Numbered from the stretch's first letter, positions 9,446 to 19,700 are shown. The stretch: DNA of 62,339 nucleotides from Spirochaetales bacterium (GCA_016930085.1 JAFGHO010000049.1:1-62339); one strand, 5' to 3'. The notes: generated from the sequence alone by a model not told the origin. Translations and numbers: made by a program.

Positions 9446-11854
9446 ATGGATATTCGGGAAGTGCAATGCCGGGTGATATCCCGTATAAAGCAATTGAAAG
9501 GAATTATCAATAAAAAGTGGCATGGCGCCTTTCTGACATGCTTTTTTTTCTTTACGTTCATTCTCCTTCTACCGCTCGAGCAGCCGCTGTTCGAAGGGGA
9601 TTATTCGACCGTTCTGAAAGACGGCAAGGGGAACCTGCTTTGTGCCCGGATCGCCCGGGACGAGCAATGGCGGTTTCCCCCGGTGACGAAGGTGCCCGAA
9701 AAATTCAGGAAATGCATTATACTTTTTGAAGATAAAAATTTCTACGTTCATCCGGGGATCGATCCGTTCGCAATCGCGCGTGCCCTTTGCCGGAATATTG
9801 AAAAAGGTGAAATCGTTAGCGGAGCAAGCACCATCACCATGCAGGTGATACGGCTTTCCAGGAAAGGAAAGCCGAGAATTATAACGGAAAAAATAATGGA
9901 AGCCCTTCTTGCCTTGAAACTCGAACTCATGTACACCAAAGACCAGATACTGGCGTTTCATGCATCGAATCTTCCGTTCGGCGGAAATGTCGTGGGTATT
10001 GAAGCAGCGTCATGGAGATATTTCGGGCGGCAGCCGGATAATTTGACCTGGGCGGAGACGGCGCTGCTTGCCGTTCTCCCGAATGATCCCGCAATGATCC
10101 ATCCCGGCAAAAACCGCGGCCTCCTGCTCGAGAAACGCAACCGCCTGCTGGACAGGCTCTGCGAGAAAAAGATAATTACACAAACGGAATGTACCCTGGG
10201 AAAAGAAGAACCGCTGCCCGGAACCCCCTATCCCATCCCGGCAAAAGCCCCGCATCTTTTCGACCGGATGATAAAAGACGGACATGGGGGAACCTCCGTT
10301 ATTTCCAGTATCGATCCCGCGCTGCAGCATCTTACCGCTTCGATCATCCGCAAGCATTACAAACATCTGTCTCGCTCGAAAATATACAATGCGGCCGCTT
10401 TGATCATAAAAGTCGATACGGGAGAAGCCCTTGCCTATGTGGGAAACACGGAACCGCTTTCCGGCGAACAACACGGTAATGCCGTGGACATTATCGCCGC
10501 AGACAGGAGTACGGGAAGTATTCTCAAGCCGTTTTTATACGCATTTATGCTGGATGAAGGGGAAATCCTTCCGGAAGAGATCGTTCCGGATATTCCGCTT
10601 TTTTACAGGGGATTTGCCCCGATGAATTTTGCAAAAACCTTCGACGGTGCAATCCCGGCGAGCAGGGCGCTGACCCGTTCACTGAACATCCCGTTCGTGT
10701 ATCTGCTGCAAAAATACGATTACCGCAAATTCTACAGGAAACTCGCACAACTCGGCATGACACTCCCCTATCCCCCCTCCCATTATTCATTATCCCTGAT
10801 CCTCGGCGGCGCGGAATCAACCCTCTGGGATCTGACCGCTATGTACGCGACAATGGCGCGGGTACTCAAACATTATCCTGTTTCAGGATACAGTCATGAG
10901 GATTACATCAGGAATACCTATCTGCCCGTTCCCGGTAATCCGGCGGATCCAGAAAAAAGAAAAAAATCGGACACGAGTCTCCTGGGCGCTGCTTCCATCT
11001 GGTTCACTTTTTCCGCAATGAAAGAGGTTGTCCGTCCGGACGAGGAAAGCAACTGGAATCGATATGCATCGTCACGGCCCATCGCTTGGAAAACGGGAAC
11101 CAGCTATGGAAACAGGGACGGCTGGGCAATCGGCATTACGCCGGACTATGTCGTCGGGGTATGGGTCGGAAATGCCGATGGGGAAGGCAGACCCGAAATA
11201 AAAGGGATCCATATCGCCGGACCGATCCTCTTCGACATTTTCGGCATCCTGCCCCATACGAACTGGTTTACAAAACCGTGGACCGATATGGTATTCGCTG
11301 CGGTATGCAAAAAAAGCGGTATGCTGGCATCACAATCCTGTGAGGATACTATCATAACGGAAATCCCCGCCCGCGGTCTTTCTTCTTACCCCTGCTGCTA
11401 CCACAGGATCGTCCATCTGGATGAAAAGGAAGCATATCAGGTGAATAGTTCGACGTATCCCGTTTCAAAAATGGTTCATAAAAAGTGGTTCGTACTCCCC
11501 CCGGTACAGGAGTATTATTTTAAAAAGCGGAACAGTTCATACAAAGTGCTGCCCCCCTTTCCGGACCATGTTGATACAAGGATGGAGTTTATCTATCCCG
11601 CGAAGAACAAAACGAACATTTATGTTCCCCTGGAACTCGACGGTACCCCCGGCAAAACGGTGTTTGAAATCGCGCACCGGAGCCCTGATACAACGGTTTT
11701 CTGGCATCTCGACGGCGAGTACCTCGGCGAGACAAAAGCCATTCATCAGATGGGGGTTTTCCCCCGGGAGGGAGAGCACGAGCTTGTCGTGATAGACGAG
11801 GAAGGGAACGTGCTCACGAATCATTTCACCGTTGTGAAAAGGATGAAGGGCTGA
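9446..11854 (+). CDS. pbpC: Penicillin-binding protein 1C (glycosyltransferase/transpeptidase)
   Basis: Bifunctional peptidoglycan synthase. It has a short cytoplasmic tail, one membrane segment (about residues 30-48, rich in F and L), a GT51 glycosyltransferase domain with FEDKNFYVHPG (catalytic glutamate near residue 95) and GASTITMQ, then a transpeptidase domain with the serine motif GSILKPF (S358), an SLN motif and KTGTSYGNRDGW (K549). A beta-rich C-terminal domain of about 90 residues matches the BiPBP_C module typical of PBP1C. The start is uncertain: the ATG at 9446 has no good ribosome binding site, and a TTG at 9380 overlapping the macroglobulin gene is also possible. Translational coupling with the upstream gene is likely. 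Confidence 0.9.
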   Translation: MDIREVQCRVISRIKQLKGIINKKWHGAFLTCFFFFTFILLLPLEQPLFEGDYSTVLKDGKGNLLCARIARDEQWRFPPVTKVPEKFRKCIILFEDKNFYVHPGIDPFAIARALCRNIEKGEIVSGASTITMQVIRLSRKGKPRIITEKIMEALLALKLELMYTKDQILAFHASNLPFGGNVVGIEAASWRYFGRQPDNLTWAETALLAVLPNDPAMIHPGKNRGLLLEKRNRLLDRLCEKKIITQTECTLGKEEPLPGTPYPIPAKAPHLFDRMIKDGHGGTSVISSIDPALQHLTASIIRKHYKHLSRSKIYNAAALIIKVDTGEALAYVGNTEPLSGEQHGNAVDIIAADRSTGSILKPFLYAFMLDEGEILPEEIVPDIPLFYRGFAPMNFAKTFDGAIPASRALTRSLNIPFVYLLQKYDYRKFYRKLAQLGMTLPYPPSHYSLSLILGGAESTLWDLTAMYATMARVLKHYPVSGYSHEDYIRNTYLPVPGNPADPEKRKKSDTSLLGAASIWFTFSAMKEVVRPDEESNWNRYASSRPIAWKTGTSYGNRDGWAIGITPDYVVGVWVGNADGEGRPEIKGIHIAGPILFDIFGILPHTNWFTKPWTDMVFAAVCKKSGMLASQSCEDTIITEIPARGLSSYPCCYHRIVHLDEKEAYQVNSSTYPVSKMVHKKWFVLPPVQEYYFKKRNSSYKVLPPFPDHVDTRMEFIYPAKNKTNIYVPLELDGTPGKTVFEIAHRSPDTTVFWHLDGEYLGETKAIHQMGVFPREGEHELVVIDEEGNVLTNHFTVVKRMKG

Positions 11855-12010
11855 CCCGACGAAATGGATACGTGCTCCCCGGTCAAAACAGAGACACAGC
11901 CCGCTGTCGACCGGTATCGCATATTTTCGCGAAAGTCTCCCGGAATACCGGCCGCCGTCATCCGCTTTCCTGTAACATCCCGGACGATTCCCATTTACCG
12001 CAAATGATAA

Positions 12011-12033
12011 AAACCGATGTTACCGGTCGGTTT
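12011..12033 (+). terminator. Weak hairpin downstream of pbpC
   Basis: AAACCGA (12011-12017) and TCGGTTT (12027-12033) form a seven-pair stem with a nine-base loop, followed by a pyrimidine-rich stretch rather than a clean T-run. It may end the macroglobulin-pbpC transcript or may be incidental. Confidence 0.25.
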
Positions 12034-12144
12034 CATTCTCCTTTCGCTTTAAGTTGAAACCGCCCCAACCGCCATCGAGTATAGTTATATTGAGTGATCC
12101 ATTGAAAGGGATCGGATATACATAAGGTAAAAAAGGAGGTACAT

Positions 12145-12813
12145 ATGAAAAAAACAGAATCAATTGCCGCCATTGTCATTGCCCTTTCGGTTCTCTGCAT
12201 GGCGGTGCCGGTTTTTGCCGCAAGCCCGGATGAAGGCGATATACAACACCTGATCTTCATGCGGGAAGAGGAAAAACTGGCGAGGGATGTCTACCTGACC
12301 ATGGCGGCCCTTTATCCGCAATCCGGCGTCTTCACCACGATCGGGACGCAATCCGAGCAGACCCATACGGACACGATCCGGGACATGCTCGAGCAATTCG
12401 GGATTCCCGATCCCAACCCCGGAGCGAACATCCTGCCGGAAAGCATCGGCGTGTTCACCGGAAAAGAGTACGGCTGGTACTTCACGGATAAATACAATAC
12501 GCTGGTGTCCCGCGGCAGGATAAGCCTGCTCGATGCGCTGTATGTGGGCGCGTTTATCGAGGAACTCGACATGCTCGATATCGTCTCCTGTCCGAAAGTC
12601 ATCCTGGAGACGGCCGATCTTTCGGGCACCTGCCGGTGCGGCCTTGCATGCACGGACGTGAAGGCGATCCGGACGATGCTCACACATCTCCTTGACGGAT
12701 CGAAGAACCACCTGCGGTCGTACGTGAAGAACATCGAGAAAATCATCGGCAAAGGCAATTACGAGGCCCAGGTCCTTACTCAGGAAGAGGTCGACGAGAT
12801 ACTCGGAAGGTGA
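12145..12813 (+). CDS. Secreted DUF2202 family protein
   Basis: Starts after a strong AAAGGAGG ribosome binding site. The signal peptide ends at VFA-ASP (around residue 26). The mature part matches the DUF2202 family: the hallmark segment IFMREEEKLARDVYL is followed by acidic helices (SEQTHTDTIRDML, FIEELDMLDI) and DGSKNHLRSYVKNIE. The helical bundle with E, H and E-x-x-H-like positions suggests a ferritin-like fold that might bind metal, but this is inference from the family's helical pattern and no activity is established. It is monocistronic, with a strong terminator directly after the stop. Confidence 0.85.
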   Translation: MKKTESIAAIVIALSVLCMAVPVFAASPDEGDIQHLIFMREEEKLARDVYLTMAALYPQSGVFTTIGTQSEQTHTDTIRDMLEQFGIPDPNPGANILPESIGVFTGKEYGWYFTDKYNTLVSRGRISLLDALYVGAFIEELDMLDIVSCPKVILETADLSGTCRCGLACTDVKAIRTMLTHLLDGSKNHLRSYVKNIEKIIGKGNYEAQVLTQEEVDEILGR

Positions 12814-12816
12814 ATG

Positions 12817-12843
12817 AAAGCCCCGCGCGCGGGGCTTTTTTTT
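12817..12843 (+). terminator. Strong Rho-independent terminator
   Basis: AAAGCCCCGCGCGCGGGGCT forms a GC-rich nine-pair stem and is followed by eight Ts, starting four bases after the stop of the DUF2202 gene. This is a textbook intrinsic terminator. Confidence 0.93.
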
Positions 12844-13166
12844 AAATGGTATTGGAACGCGAACGGCCATGAAAGCGGCCGGTTCGATTATCAAAGCCGT
12901 TCGGTCAACCATCAATGGAATGCGATGAGTGACTTTCTGAATATCGGGTAAGGGGGCGGTTTCTTTTTTCATCAGCGATGTGCTATATGGGGAAGACCTG
13001 TATGTTACAGGCGGAATAATACCGGCTTATTTATGGTTTTATTAAAATCTCCTTCCACACCGCATAATGATATATTCGTATAGCCGTTGTTCCAGTAAAT
13101 CCGTAATAGCCGCATAATATTTTTTTAAATTGAATATACGATTTTATTATGATATTCTGGCCATAA
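12844..13166. other. Intergenic region with a possible gene remnant
   Basis: The first part (about 12847-12951) is an open plus-strand stretch reading W-Y-W-N-A-N-G-H-E-S-G-R-F-D-Y-Q-S-R-S and ending in TAA, with aromatic and polar composition like the C-terminus of a real enzyme. It has no start codon or ribosome binding site, so it may be a decayed gene end. The second part, AT-rich from about 13020, must hold the promoter of the response regulator gene. No convincing hexamer pair was found. Confidence 0.3.
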
Positions 13167-14546
13167 ATGGAAGATGGAAAAGATATATCTATCATTGTCG
13201 TTGACGATGAATCAATCATTCTTGAAAGTATAAAAGATTACTTCGATTATTTATCGATCACGATATTTTCGAATCCCGTGAAGGCACTTGAAGCCTTTAA
13301 AAAGCAGTATTTTGATATTGCTGTTGTGGATTACAAAATGCAGACTATGAACGGCCTTGAATTACTGATCAATGCCAAAAAAATGAAATCTTATGGCTAC
13401 GGTATTTTGCTGACCGCCTATGCGAATAAAAAACTCCTGGAACAGTTTATCAATAAATCGCTTATACAGCATGTAATGGAAAAACCTCTATCTCTGGATT
13501 CTCTGGAGACGATATTCAACCGGGCTATAAAAATATGCAGAGAAAAGAAAGATCAGCCGGACTATAAAGCGCTTTACAGGGACCTTCGGGATACAATTAA
13601 TATACAGAGTAAAAACCGGTTATTTTTAGATCCGAAGCTTGATGAGTATTTCGGTAACTTCAGGAAAATTTCATATTCCGATGCAAACATTCTTATTACA
13701 GGTGAAACGGGAACAGGTAAAAACGTTCTGGCCATGTTGATCCATGAAATGAGTCGAAGGGCGGATAAGCCTTTCGTGAAGATCGACTGTGCTGCCTTGC
13801 CGGGGCAATTGATAGAGAGTGAATTATTCGGTTATGAAAAAGGGGCATTTACGGGAGCCGATCAGTCAAAACCGGGAAAGATCGAATTGTCAAACGACGG
13901 AACCCTTTTTCTTGATGAAATAGGAGAACTCGATCTTCGGCTTCAGATAAAACTGCTTAAAGTCTTGCAGGAAAAAGAGGTTGAGAGACTGGGAAGCAAC
14001 AAAACAAAACCTATAGATTTCAGACTTATAACGGCGACTAATAAAAATCTGCAGCAATTACTCGATCGGAACCAGTTCAGGGTGGACTTATATTACAGGA
14101 TAAATACCTTCCACCTGCCTGTTCCTCCTTTACGCAACCGAAAAGAACTGCTGAGACAGTTGATATTTCATTTTACTAAACTCTTTTCGGAAGAAATGTA
14201 TCATAAGGATATTGATATAAGTGACGAAGCATTAAGCCTTCTTCTGCATTATACATGGCCTGGTAATATCCGTGAACTGGAGAATGCAATCAAAAGATCT
14301 CTCATACTAGTGGATGAGGAGGCCGAAAAACTTGAACCCGGCGATTTTAATTTTTTATTCAACATCAAACCGCATAATGAAGATATTTTCCACAGTATCG
14401 CCGAATACATAATCAGGGAAAAAAAATCCCTAAAGGATATCGAAAAACCTATTCTAAAACAAATCATCACACATTTCAACGGCGACATCAGCACGGCCGT
14501 ACAAAACACATCGATATCCAAAAATACATTTTACCGTAACCGCTGA
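13167..14546 (+). CDS. NtrC-family sigma-54-dependent response regulator
   Basis: A 459-residue transcription activator with three domains in the usual order. The receiver domain (about 1-120) has the acidic pair DDE near residues 13-15 and the phospho-acceptor D55 in VVDYK. The AAA+ domain (about 150-385) has Walker A GETGTGKN (179-186), the sigma-54 contact loop GAFTGA (226-231), Walker B LFLDEIGEL and the arginine-finger region. A short Fis-type helix-turn-helix closes the protein (ISTAVQNTSISKNTFYRNR). It should drive open-complex formation by sigma-54 RNA polymerase. The obvious target is the -24/-12 promoter 190 bases downstream, and the hybrid kinase two genes on is its likely phosphate donor. 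The ribosome binding site is weak. The gene is more AT-rich than its upstream neighbours. Confidence 0.93.
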   Translation: MEDGKDISIIVVDDESIILESIKDYFDYLSITIFSNPVKALEAFKKQYFDIAVVDYKMQTMNGLELLINAKKMKSYGYGILLTAYANKKLLEQFINKSLIQHVMEKPLSLDSLETIFNRAIKICREKKDQPDYKALYRDLRDTINIQSKNRLFLDPKLDEYFGNFRKISYSDANILITGETGTGKNVLAMLIHEMSRRADKPFVKIDCAALPGQLIESELFGYEKGAFTGADQSKPGKIELSNDGTLFLDEIGELDLRLQIKLLKVLQEKEVERLGSNKTKPIDFRLITATNKNLQQLLDRNQFRVDLYYRINTFHLPVPPLRNRKELLRQLIFHFTKLFSEEMYHKDIDISDEALSLLLHYTWPGNIRELENAIKRSLILVDEEAEKLEPGDFNFLFNIKPHNEDIFHSIAEYIIREKKSLKDIEKPILKQIITHFNGDISTAVQNTSISKNTFYRNR

Positions 14547-14625
14547 ATTTTAAGTATATCCCGATCTATGCAGCGACATGTCCGAATTCATTATTGCCGG
14601 GTTATTTTCCCAAAAAGAGAAAATC

Positions 14626-14642
14626 ATTCCCATTATGGGAAT
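14626..14642. promoter_or_regulatory. Perfect palindrome, candidate enhancer site for the response regulator
   Basis: ATTCCCAT-T-ATGGGAAT is a perfect 17-base inverted repeat about 95 bases upstream of the sigma-54 promoter. That is the typical distance and shape of an upstream activating sequence for an NtrC-type dimer. Confidence 0.6.
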
Positions 14643-14699
14643 AAATATATTGATGCCTATGCGGACAACCTCCATGGGACAAGATGTTTTCTGCTGGAA

Positions 14700-14729
14700 T
14701 TCAACCGGTGACACTTATTTTTCAACCGG
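14700..14729 (+). repeat. Direct repeat TTCAACCGG, two copies 21 bases apart
   Basis: TTCAACCGG occurs at 14700-14708 and again at 14721-14729, that is, on the same face of the helix two turns apart and immediately upstream of the -24 element. It could bind a second regulator. No family assignment is possible. Confidence 0.4.
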
Positions 14730-14737
14730 CAGCATGA

Positions 14738-14753
14738 TGGCATGATAATTGCA
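14738..14753 (+). promoter_or_regulatory. Sigma-54 (-24/-12) promoter
   Basis: TGGCAT-N5-TTGCA matches the sigma-54 consensus (TGGCAC-N5-TTGCA) at all but one position, with the invariant GG and GC correctly spaced. The transcription start is expected near 14764, leaving a 27-base leader with the GGAGG ribosome binding site at 14781-14785 before the ATG at 14791. Confidence 0.85.
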
Positions 14754-14790
14754 TAATACTGACATGATTAAAATATATAAGGAGGAAAAA

Positions 14791-16587
14791 ATGGATAGGA
14801 AGACTATTCGAATATTTTTAATCATTGTTTTAATTGTCTCAGATACCGTCATTTTGTCTGCAGCCGGAGAAAGGGAGCCGGAACCCGTGGACGAAATCGA
14901 GGAGCTGGGAGCGCCCGTCGGCGAGAATGAACTCAGGGAAATGATGCCGGAATATTATGCTTATGAAAAGGTACTTAAAAGACTGGGACCGGTTGATCTT
15001 GAGGCCAGTATGAAAAGGCTCCCCAAATCTCATCCTGCTTACGGCATGAAACCGGGTGAAATAAAATACGGGGATATTTTTATACAATGCGGTCCCGATC
15101 CCAAGGCAGTCCGTCCTCCGTATATTCTGGGCGTTCCGAAAAACAGGCAACCCTTGTATAAAATTCTTGAAAGTACTGATTTCGAGTCCGAGGAAATTTA
15201 CCGGCAAAAACAAAAAACGAATATGCTTGAGTATTACAAGTGGTACGCTTCTTTTTATGGCGGCAAACTGGGCCGTGTCGGGCAGGAAAAGCTTGCATCC
15301 GTTTATATCAAAGCGTATGAAAAAATGGAAGCCATCAGAGACCGGGAAATACCTGCCGAAGAATCTCTGAAAAAAACAGCGGCAATTCTGGCGGAAACCT
15401 CACTTATAGAGTATAGCATTTACAAGGAAAACAGAATCACGCCCCCTGCTTCGAATCCATTCAGCAACGGCAATTACCGTGACCCGCTGTTCAAAAAAAA
15501 GGTGGAGGACATGTTCTACAAGTCCTTTCTTTATTATACAGACAGAGAATACAGAGACAACCTCAAAATTCCGGTAAAGGAAATTACATTCAACCGGGAT
15601 TATTATCAGAACGACTCAGCCTTTTTAAAAATAAATCCCCGGGAGGTTTCTTATGAAACCGTCAGGGTCAATGTTACCAGTCCGGATAGTCTTGCCGAAC
15701 ATCTCAGGAAACATGAAAGCATCCTGGAAAGGGAACATACAAGCGTGACAACCAGCCTGTCTGATGCAGAACTTTTGTACTATGACTTCCGTGTCTATTC
15801 CGCAGAACATCCGGTCGTGTCGGATTGGGAAACCGTCAGGCATGTCAGTATCGTCGGCGGCTGCTGGGTCCATTTGATAAGAAAAAAAACAGTGACGACA
15901 GTAAAACACCCTGAAAATGAAGTGATAGATGAAAAAGTATACACACTGCATGAGGAGCTTTTTGTATGCTGGCTTATCGGAAACGGCTGCCTCGGAGATT
16001 ATAAAGCCACTGACAGTCTGAAATTTCTGGGAAACTGGCATTTCTCGACATATGACGCTGTAAGAAGAAAGGCTTATGGTGTAGAACCCTATAGAAAATC
16101 CAATGGAGTGAAAAAACATTATCCCATGCGGGCCTGCGCTTACTGTGTCGGTACTTACGGCGTCACCTTTTTCTGCCACAACAACGCGAATGCCTTTACC
16201 GTCAGGAAATGGAATTGGGCCTGGATAGACGATCCTGATGAATATCAGGGAATTCATCCTCCATATGGACTATACGGCGTGCTTGGTATCAGCAACAGGA
16301 CGTGTCTATTGAGTCCCGGTGTCATATTGAAGGGGGGAATACCGGGATCGGGATTACATTATAATATTCCCGCCGTCGCGTATCTTCCCCATACACATGC
16401 GGTGGATCTGGCGATTTCAACTCTTATTGAATTAGCTGCTCCTGCATGGGGATACGGATTAGGAGTATATTATAATGCTAAGAAAAATGACTGGAGATCT
16501 TCCGGCGCCAAATATACTCCCCATCTTATTCCCCCGGAATTGGGATTAAAAACCAACCGCACTTTCTTGACGGAAGGCTGGCCTTAG
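14791..16587 (+). CDS. Secreted protein of unknown function under sigma-54 control
   Basis: I do not recognise this 599-residue protein. The start at 14791 follows a strong GGAGG ribosome binding site and begins a signal peptide (RIFLIIVLIVSDTVILSAAG); the next residues (EREPEPVDEIEELG) are strongly acidic. The middle is rich in Y, K and E with predicted helices. The last third is aromatic and glycine-rich and carries several cysteines, in CAYCVGTYGVTFFCHNN (about residues 450-470) and later ISNRTCLL, plus an H-T-H-A-V-D stretch; this part may be a compact, possibly metal-binding or disulfide-linked, domain. It sits between its probable activator gene and the kinase gene and is directly behind the sigma-54 promoter, so it is likely the main output of the system. 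Confidence 0.8.
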   Translation: MDRKTIRIFLIIVLIVSDTVILSAAGEREPEPVDEIEELGAPVGENELREMMPEYYAYEKVLKRLGPVDLEASMKRLPKSHPAYGMKPGEIKYGDIFIQCGPDPKAVRPPYILGVPKNRQPLYKILESTDFESEEIYRQKQKTNMLEYYKWYASFYGGKLGRVGQEKLASVYIKAYEKMEAIRDREIPAEESLKKTAAILAETSLIEYSIYKENRITPPASNPFSNGNYRDPLFKKKVEDMFYKSFLYYTDREYRDNLKIPVKEITFNRDYYQNDSAFLKINPREVSYETVRVNVTSPDSLAEHLRKHESILEREHTSVTTSLSDAELLYYDFRVYSAEHPVVSDWETVRHVSIVGGCWVHLIRKKTVTTVKHPENEVIDEKVYTLHEELFVCWLIGNGCLGDYKATDSLKFLGNWHFSTYDAVRRKAYGVEPYRKSNGVKKHYPMRACAYCVGTYGVTFFCHNNANAFTVRKWNWAWIDDPDEYQGIHPPYGLYGVLGISNRTCLLSPGVILKGGIPGSGLHYNIPAVAYLPHTHAVDLAISTLIELAAPAWGYGLGVYYNAKKNDWRSSGAKYTPHLIPPELGLKTNRTFLTEGWP

Positions 16588-16633
16588 TAAGCGATGCGGA
16601 TGGACAAACGGATCCTGGTCAGGACATCCCAAC

Positions 16634-16664
16634 GGCATATCCGCCTCACGCAGGCGGATATGCC
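16634..16664. repeat. Perfect 13-bp hairpin between the secreted protein and kinase genes
   Basis: GGCATATCCGCCT (16634-16646) and its exact complement (16652-16664) flank a five-base CACGC loop. No T-run follows, so it is not a classic terminator. It could act as an mRNA-stabilising or read-through-limiting hairpin that gives more of the secreted protein than of the kinase. Confidence 0.7.
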
Positions 16665-16708
16665 TCATTGACGTCGGGAGTATTGGGGAGTATGATTTAA
16701 GCACAAAA

Positions 16709-19700
16709 ATGAAACTATTTATACAAATTATGCTTGTAATAACTATTGTATTCCAAAACGGCTGCTCGGTATTCGAAGAAGGGATATTCCGGTCGACGGC
16801 CAGCAAAGGACATCTCGATCTGCGGTCATGGGATCCCGTCAATGACAACCCTGCAGATCTGTCGGGTGAATGGGAAATATACTGGAACCGTCTGCTGACT
16901 CCGGACGATTTCAATAAAACAGACCCGGTTCCCTCATACATCGAAGTCCCATCACCCTGGCAGGGGAGAAAAATCGACAATGAACTCCTGACACCGATGG
17001 GCTACGCTACATACAGATTGACAATTCAGCTGAACCGGTATGATACGGTACTGGGTCTTTATATCCCGAATATGGATAATGCCTACCGCCTGTGGGTCAA
17101 TGGATCATTAATTTCAACAGGAGGATATGTCGGAACCAACCATGATGAAATGAAACCTCAGCGGTTGCCCTTAATACGGTTATTAAGTACGGCTGAAAAC
17201 AATCTCGAAATGGTGATCCAGATATCAAATTTCCATCATCGTAACGGCGGAATGCTTCATCCGGTCTTGATCGGGAGCTGGATAACTATTAACAGGTATC
17301 ACGACAGGGGAATAGCCTGGGAAATGTTTTTATTCGGAGGCCTTTCGCTTACCGGTATCTATCATCTAATATTGTCCTTAATAAGAAAAAGAGAACTATC
17401 ATGCCTTTTTTTCGGTCTTTTCTGTATAATCATCGGAATACGGATACTGGTTTCAGGGCATTATTTGCTTGTTTACGCCTTTCAGGGGATAAACTGGGAA
17501 TTTGGAGTAAAGCTTGAGTACCTGAGTTTTTACTTTGGCCTTCTCTTTTTTTCACTTTATCTATATGGCCTTTTCAGATCAATAATCAACGTCCTTGTTA
17601 TTCGGATTATAACGATAATTTCTTCTCTTTTCATTATAACCGTTCTGGTGACACCGGCCGTAATATATACACAATACACATTGATACCGTTTCAAATACT
17701 GGCGGTAGCCGGCGGTGTATATTATATAGTATTTCTTTTAAGAATCAGCCTGAAATCAGACCGTGAAGCTGTTTTTGTTTTATGTGGATTATTATTTATT
17801 TTTACGGCGATGGTAACCGATATTTTATCCTCTCATGCCGTATTCAGACTGAAGCCTCTCATTCCTTTTGGATCATGTCTGTTTATCTTTTCCCAGTCCC
17901 TGCTTCTGTCGATCAAGTTTACAAAAACCTACCGCGAACTGGACAATTTATCGAAAAACCTGGAGAAGAAAGTAGCTAAGCGGACCACCGAATTGCAGGC
18001 GGCAAAAGACAAACTTGAAATATCACATAATGAAAAAATGAGTTTTTTCGTAAACCTGTCACACGAAATAAGAACCCCGCTTATGCTGCTAAGTAACTAT
18101 ATGAACGATTATATAAACGACCACGGAAGCCATCCATCCCTTTTAATCATGCAGGAAAACATTCATAAATTGATTCGCGACATGATTAATTTCTTTGATA
18201 TTTTAAAATTTGAAAAAGGCATGAATATCTATAACCACGAAAACATCGTGGATTTTTCCAGGTTCTTGACCGCGAAACTGAGGTTGTTTTCATCTTTTTT
18301 TCGGAAAAAGAATATAGCATTAATAAGCGATATAGCGCCTTCGCTATATATAAAAGCCGATCCAATGTCAGTAGACAGGATTCTCAACAATCTCCTTGAA
18401 AACGCCGGCAAATACACGAAAAAGAACGGTCGCATTTGTGTGAAATTACATGGAGATACTACGAAAGTACGTTTTTCTGTTGCCGATACGGGAATCGGCA
18501 TCAAAGAGGAACAGCTAGAGAAAATCTTTTTACCGTATTACCAGTTGTCCCATAAAAAACGGAACATCCAGGGGATGGGAATGGGGCTTGCAATTATCAA
18601 CAACATTATCGGGGAATTGAAGGGAATAATAACCGTAAACAGTAAACCGGGTGAAGGCAGCGTTTTTCTTGTGGAACTCCCTCGTTGTTCGGTGGAAAAT
18701 ACGCAAACGCCCTGTTCGGATTTTGTTGAAACAGGAAGCGGTTTTTTCATTTTACCAGGCGATGAAATGCCTGAAAAAAATCGATATGACAAATCAAATC
18801 CTGATCTGCTGCTGGTCGAAGACAATGAAGAATTGCTGTATCTGATGAAAAAAAATATGGGACATTTGTTTAATATTTACTCTGCCGGAAACGGAAAAGA
18901 AGCAATCGCCGTATTGGAACAAAACCCGACAATTCAAATGATTGTTTCGGATATAATGATGGATGAAATGAACGGTTTCGAACTGCTTGAAACAGTACAA
19001 CAAATTCAAGGGTTTGAAGAAGTTCCGTTTATTTTTATCACAGCAAAAGCAACCATAAAAGAAAGAAATTTTGGGATCGAAAAAGGAGCCGTCGACTACA
19101 TATTCAAGCCGTTTTCAATCAATGAACTGGCATATAAAATTCAGGCTTTATTCCGCTATCGATATTTACAAAAGAAATTACATCAAAAGGAAAAACAGGC
19201 TTCTTTGGCGGCAATGACGGCCAGTATTGCACACGAAATTCTAAATCCACTCAGCGGGATTTCGGGTCCGCTGGCTAATCTGGACAAACAATTATTGCAG
19301 GAAAATCTTGTAAAAAAGGATTTTTTATTCAAACACATTAATTATATACGACAAAGTGTTTCAAAAATCGAGAATATAATCCGTAATGTTAAGCTTATTT
19401 TCAGTGAACAGAAACTAAAAAAAGAAAATATCGATATAAAAAGTCTCATCGATTCAATAATCAGTAAGTATAGGGAGTCTTCAGAAAAGAAAATAAAATT
19501 TGTCCTTAATGACTTTGAAGATTTAAGAATTCATACGGATAGAACAGCATTTTTACAGATAATCGACAATATTGTAAGCAATGCCGTAAATGCAATTGAA
19601 AACCAGGGAACGATTTCAATATCCTGCTTGAAGGAGAAAGATCAATTCATAATTAGAATCGAGGATAATGGACCGGGAATTCCCGATGAATTGAAACCCG

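Noticed and set aside
8767..9561. A 264-residue minus-strand frame at the macroglobulin-pbpC junction
   Set aside because: The plus-strand proteins are conserved through this interval. The antisense product shows no family pattern.
12841..12951. Short plus-strand gene after the DUF2202 terminator
   Set aside because: It has no start codon or ribosome binding site and begins within the terminator T-run. It is kept only as a possible remnant in the intergenic entry.
12160..12972. A 270-residue minus-strand frame over the DUF2202 gene
   Set aside because: It runs antisense through a recognised protein and through a strong terminator, with no start signals.
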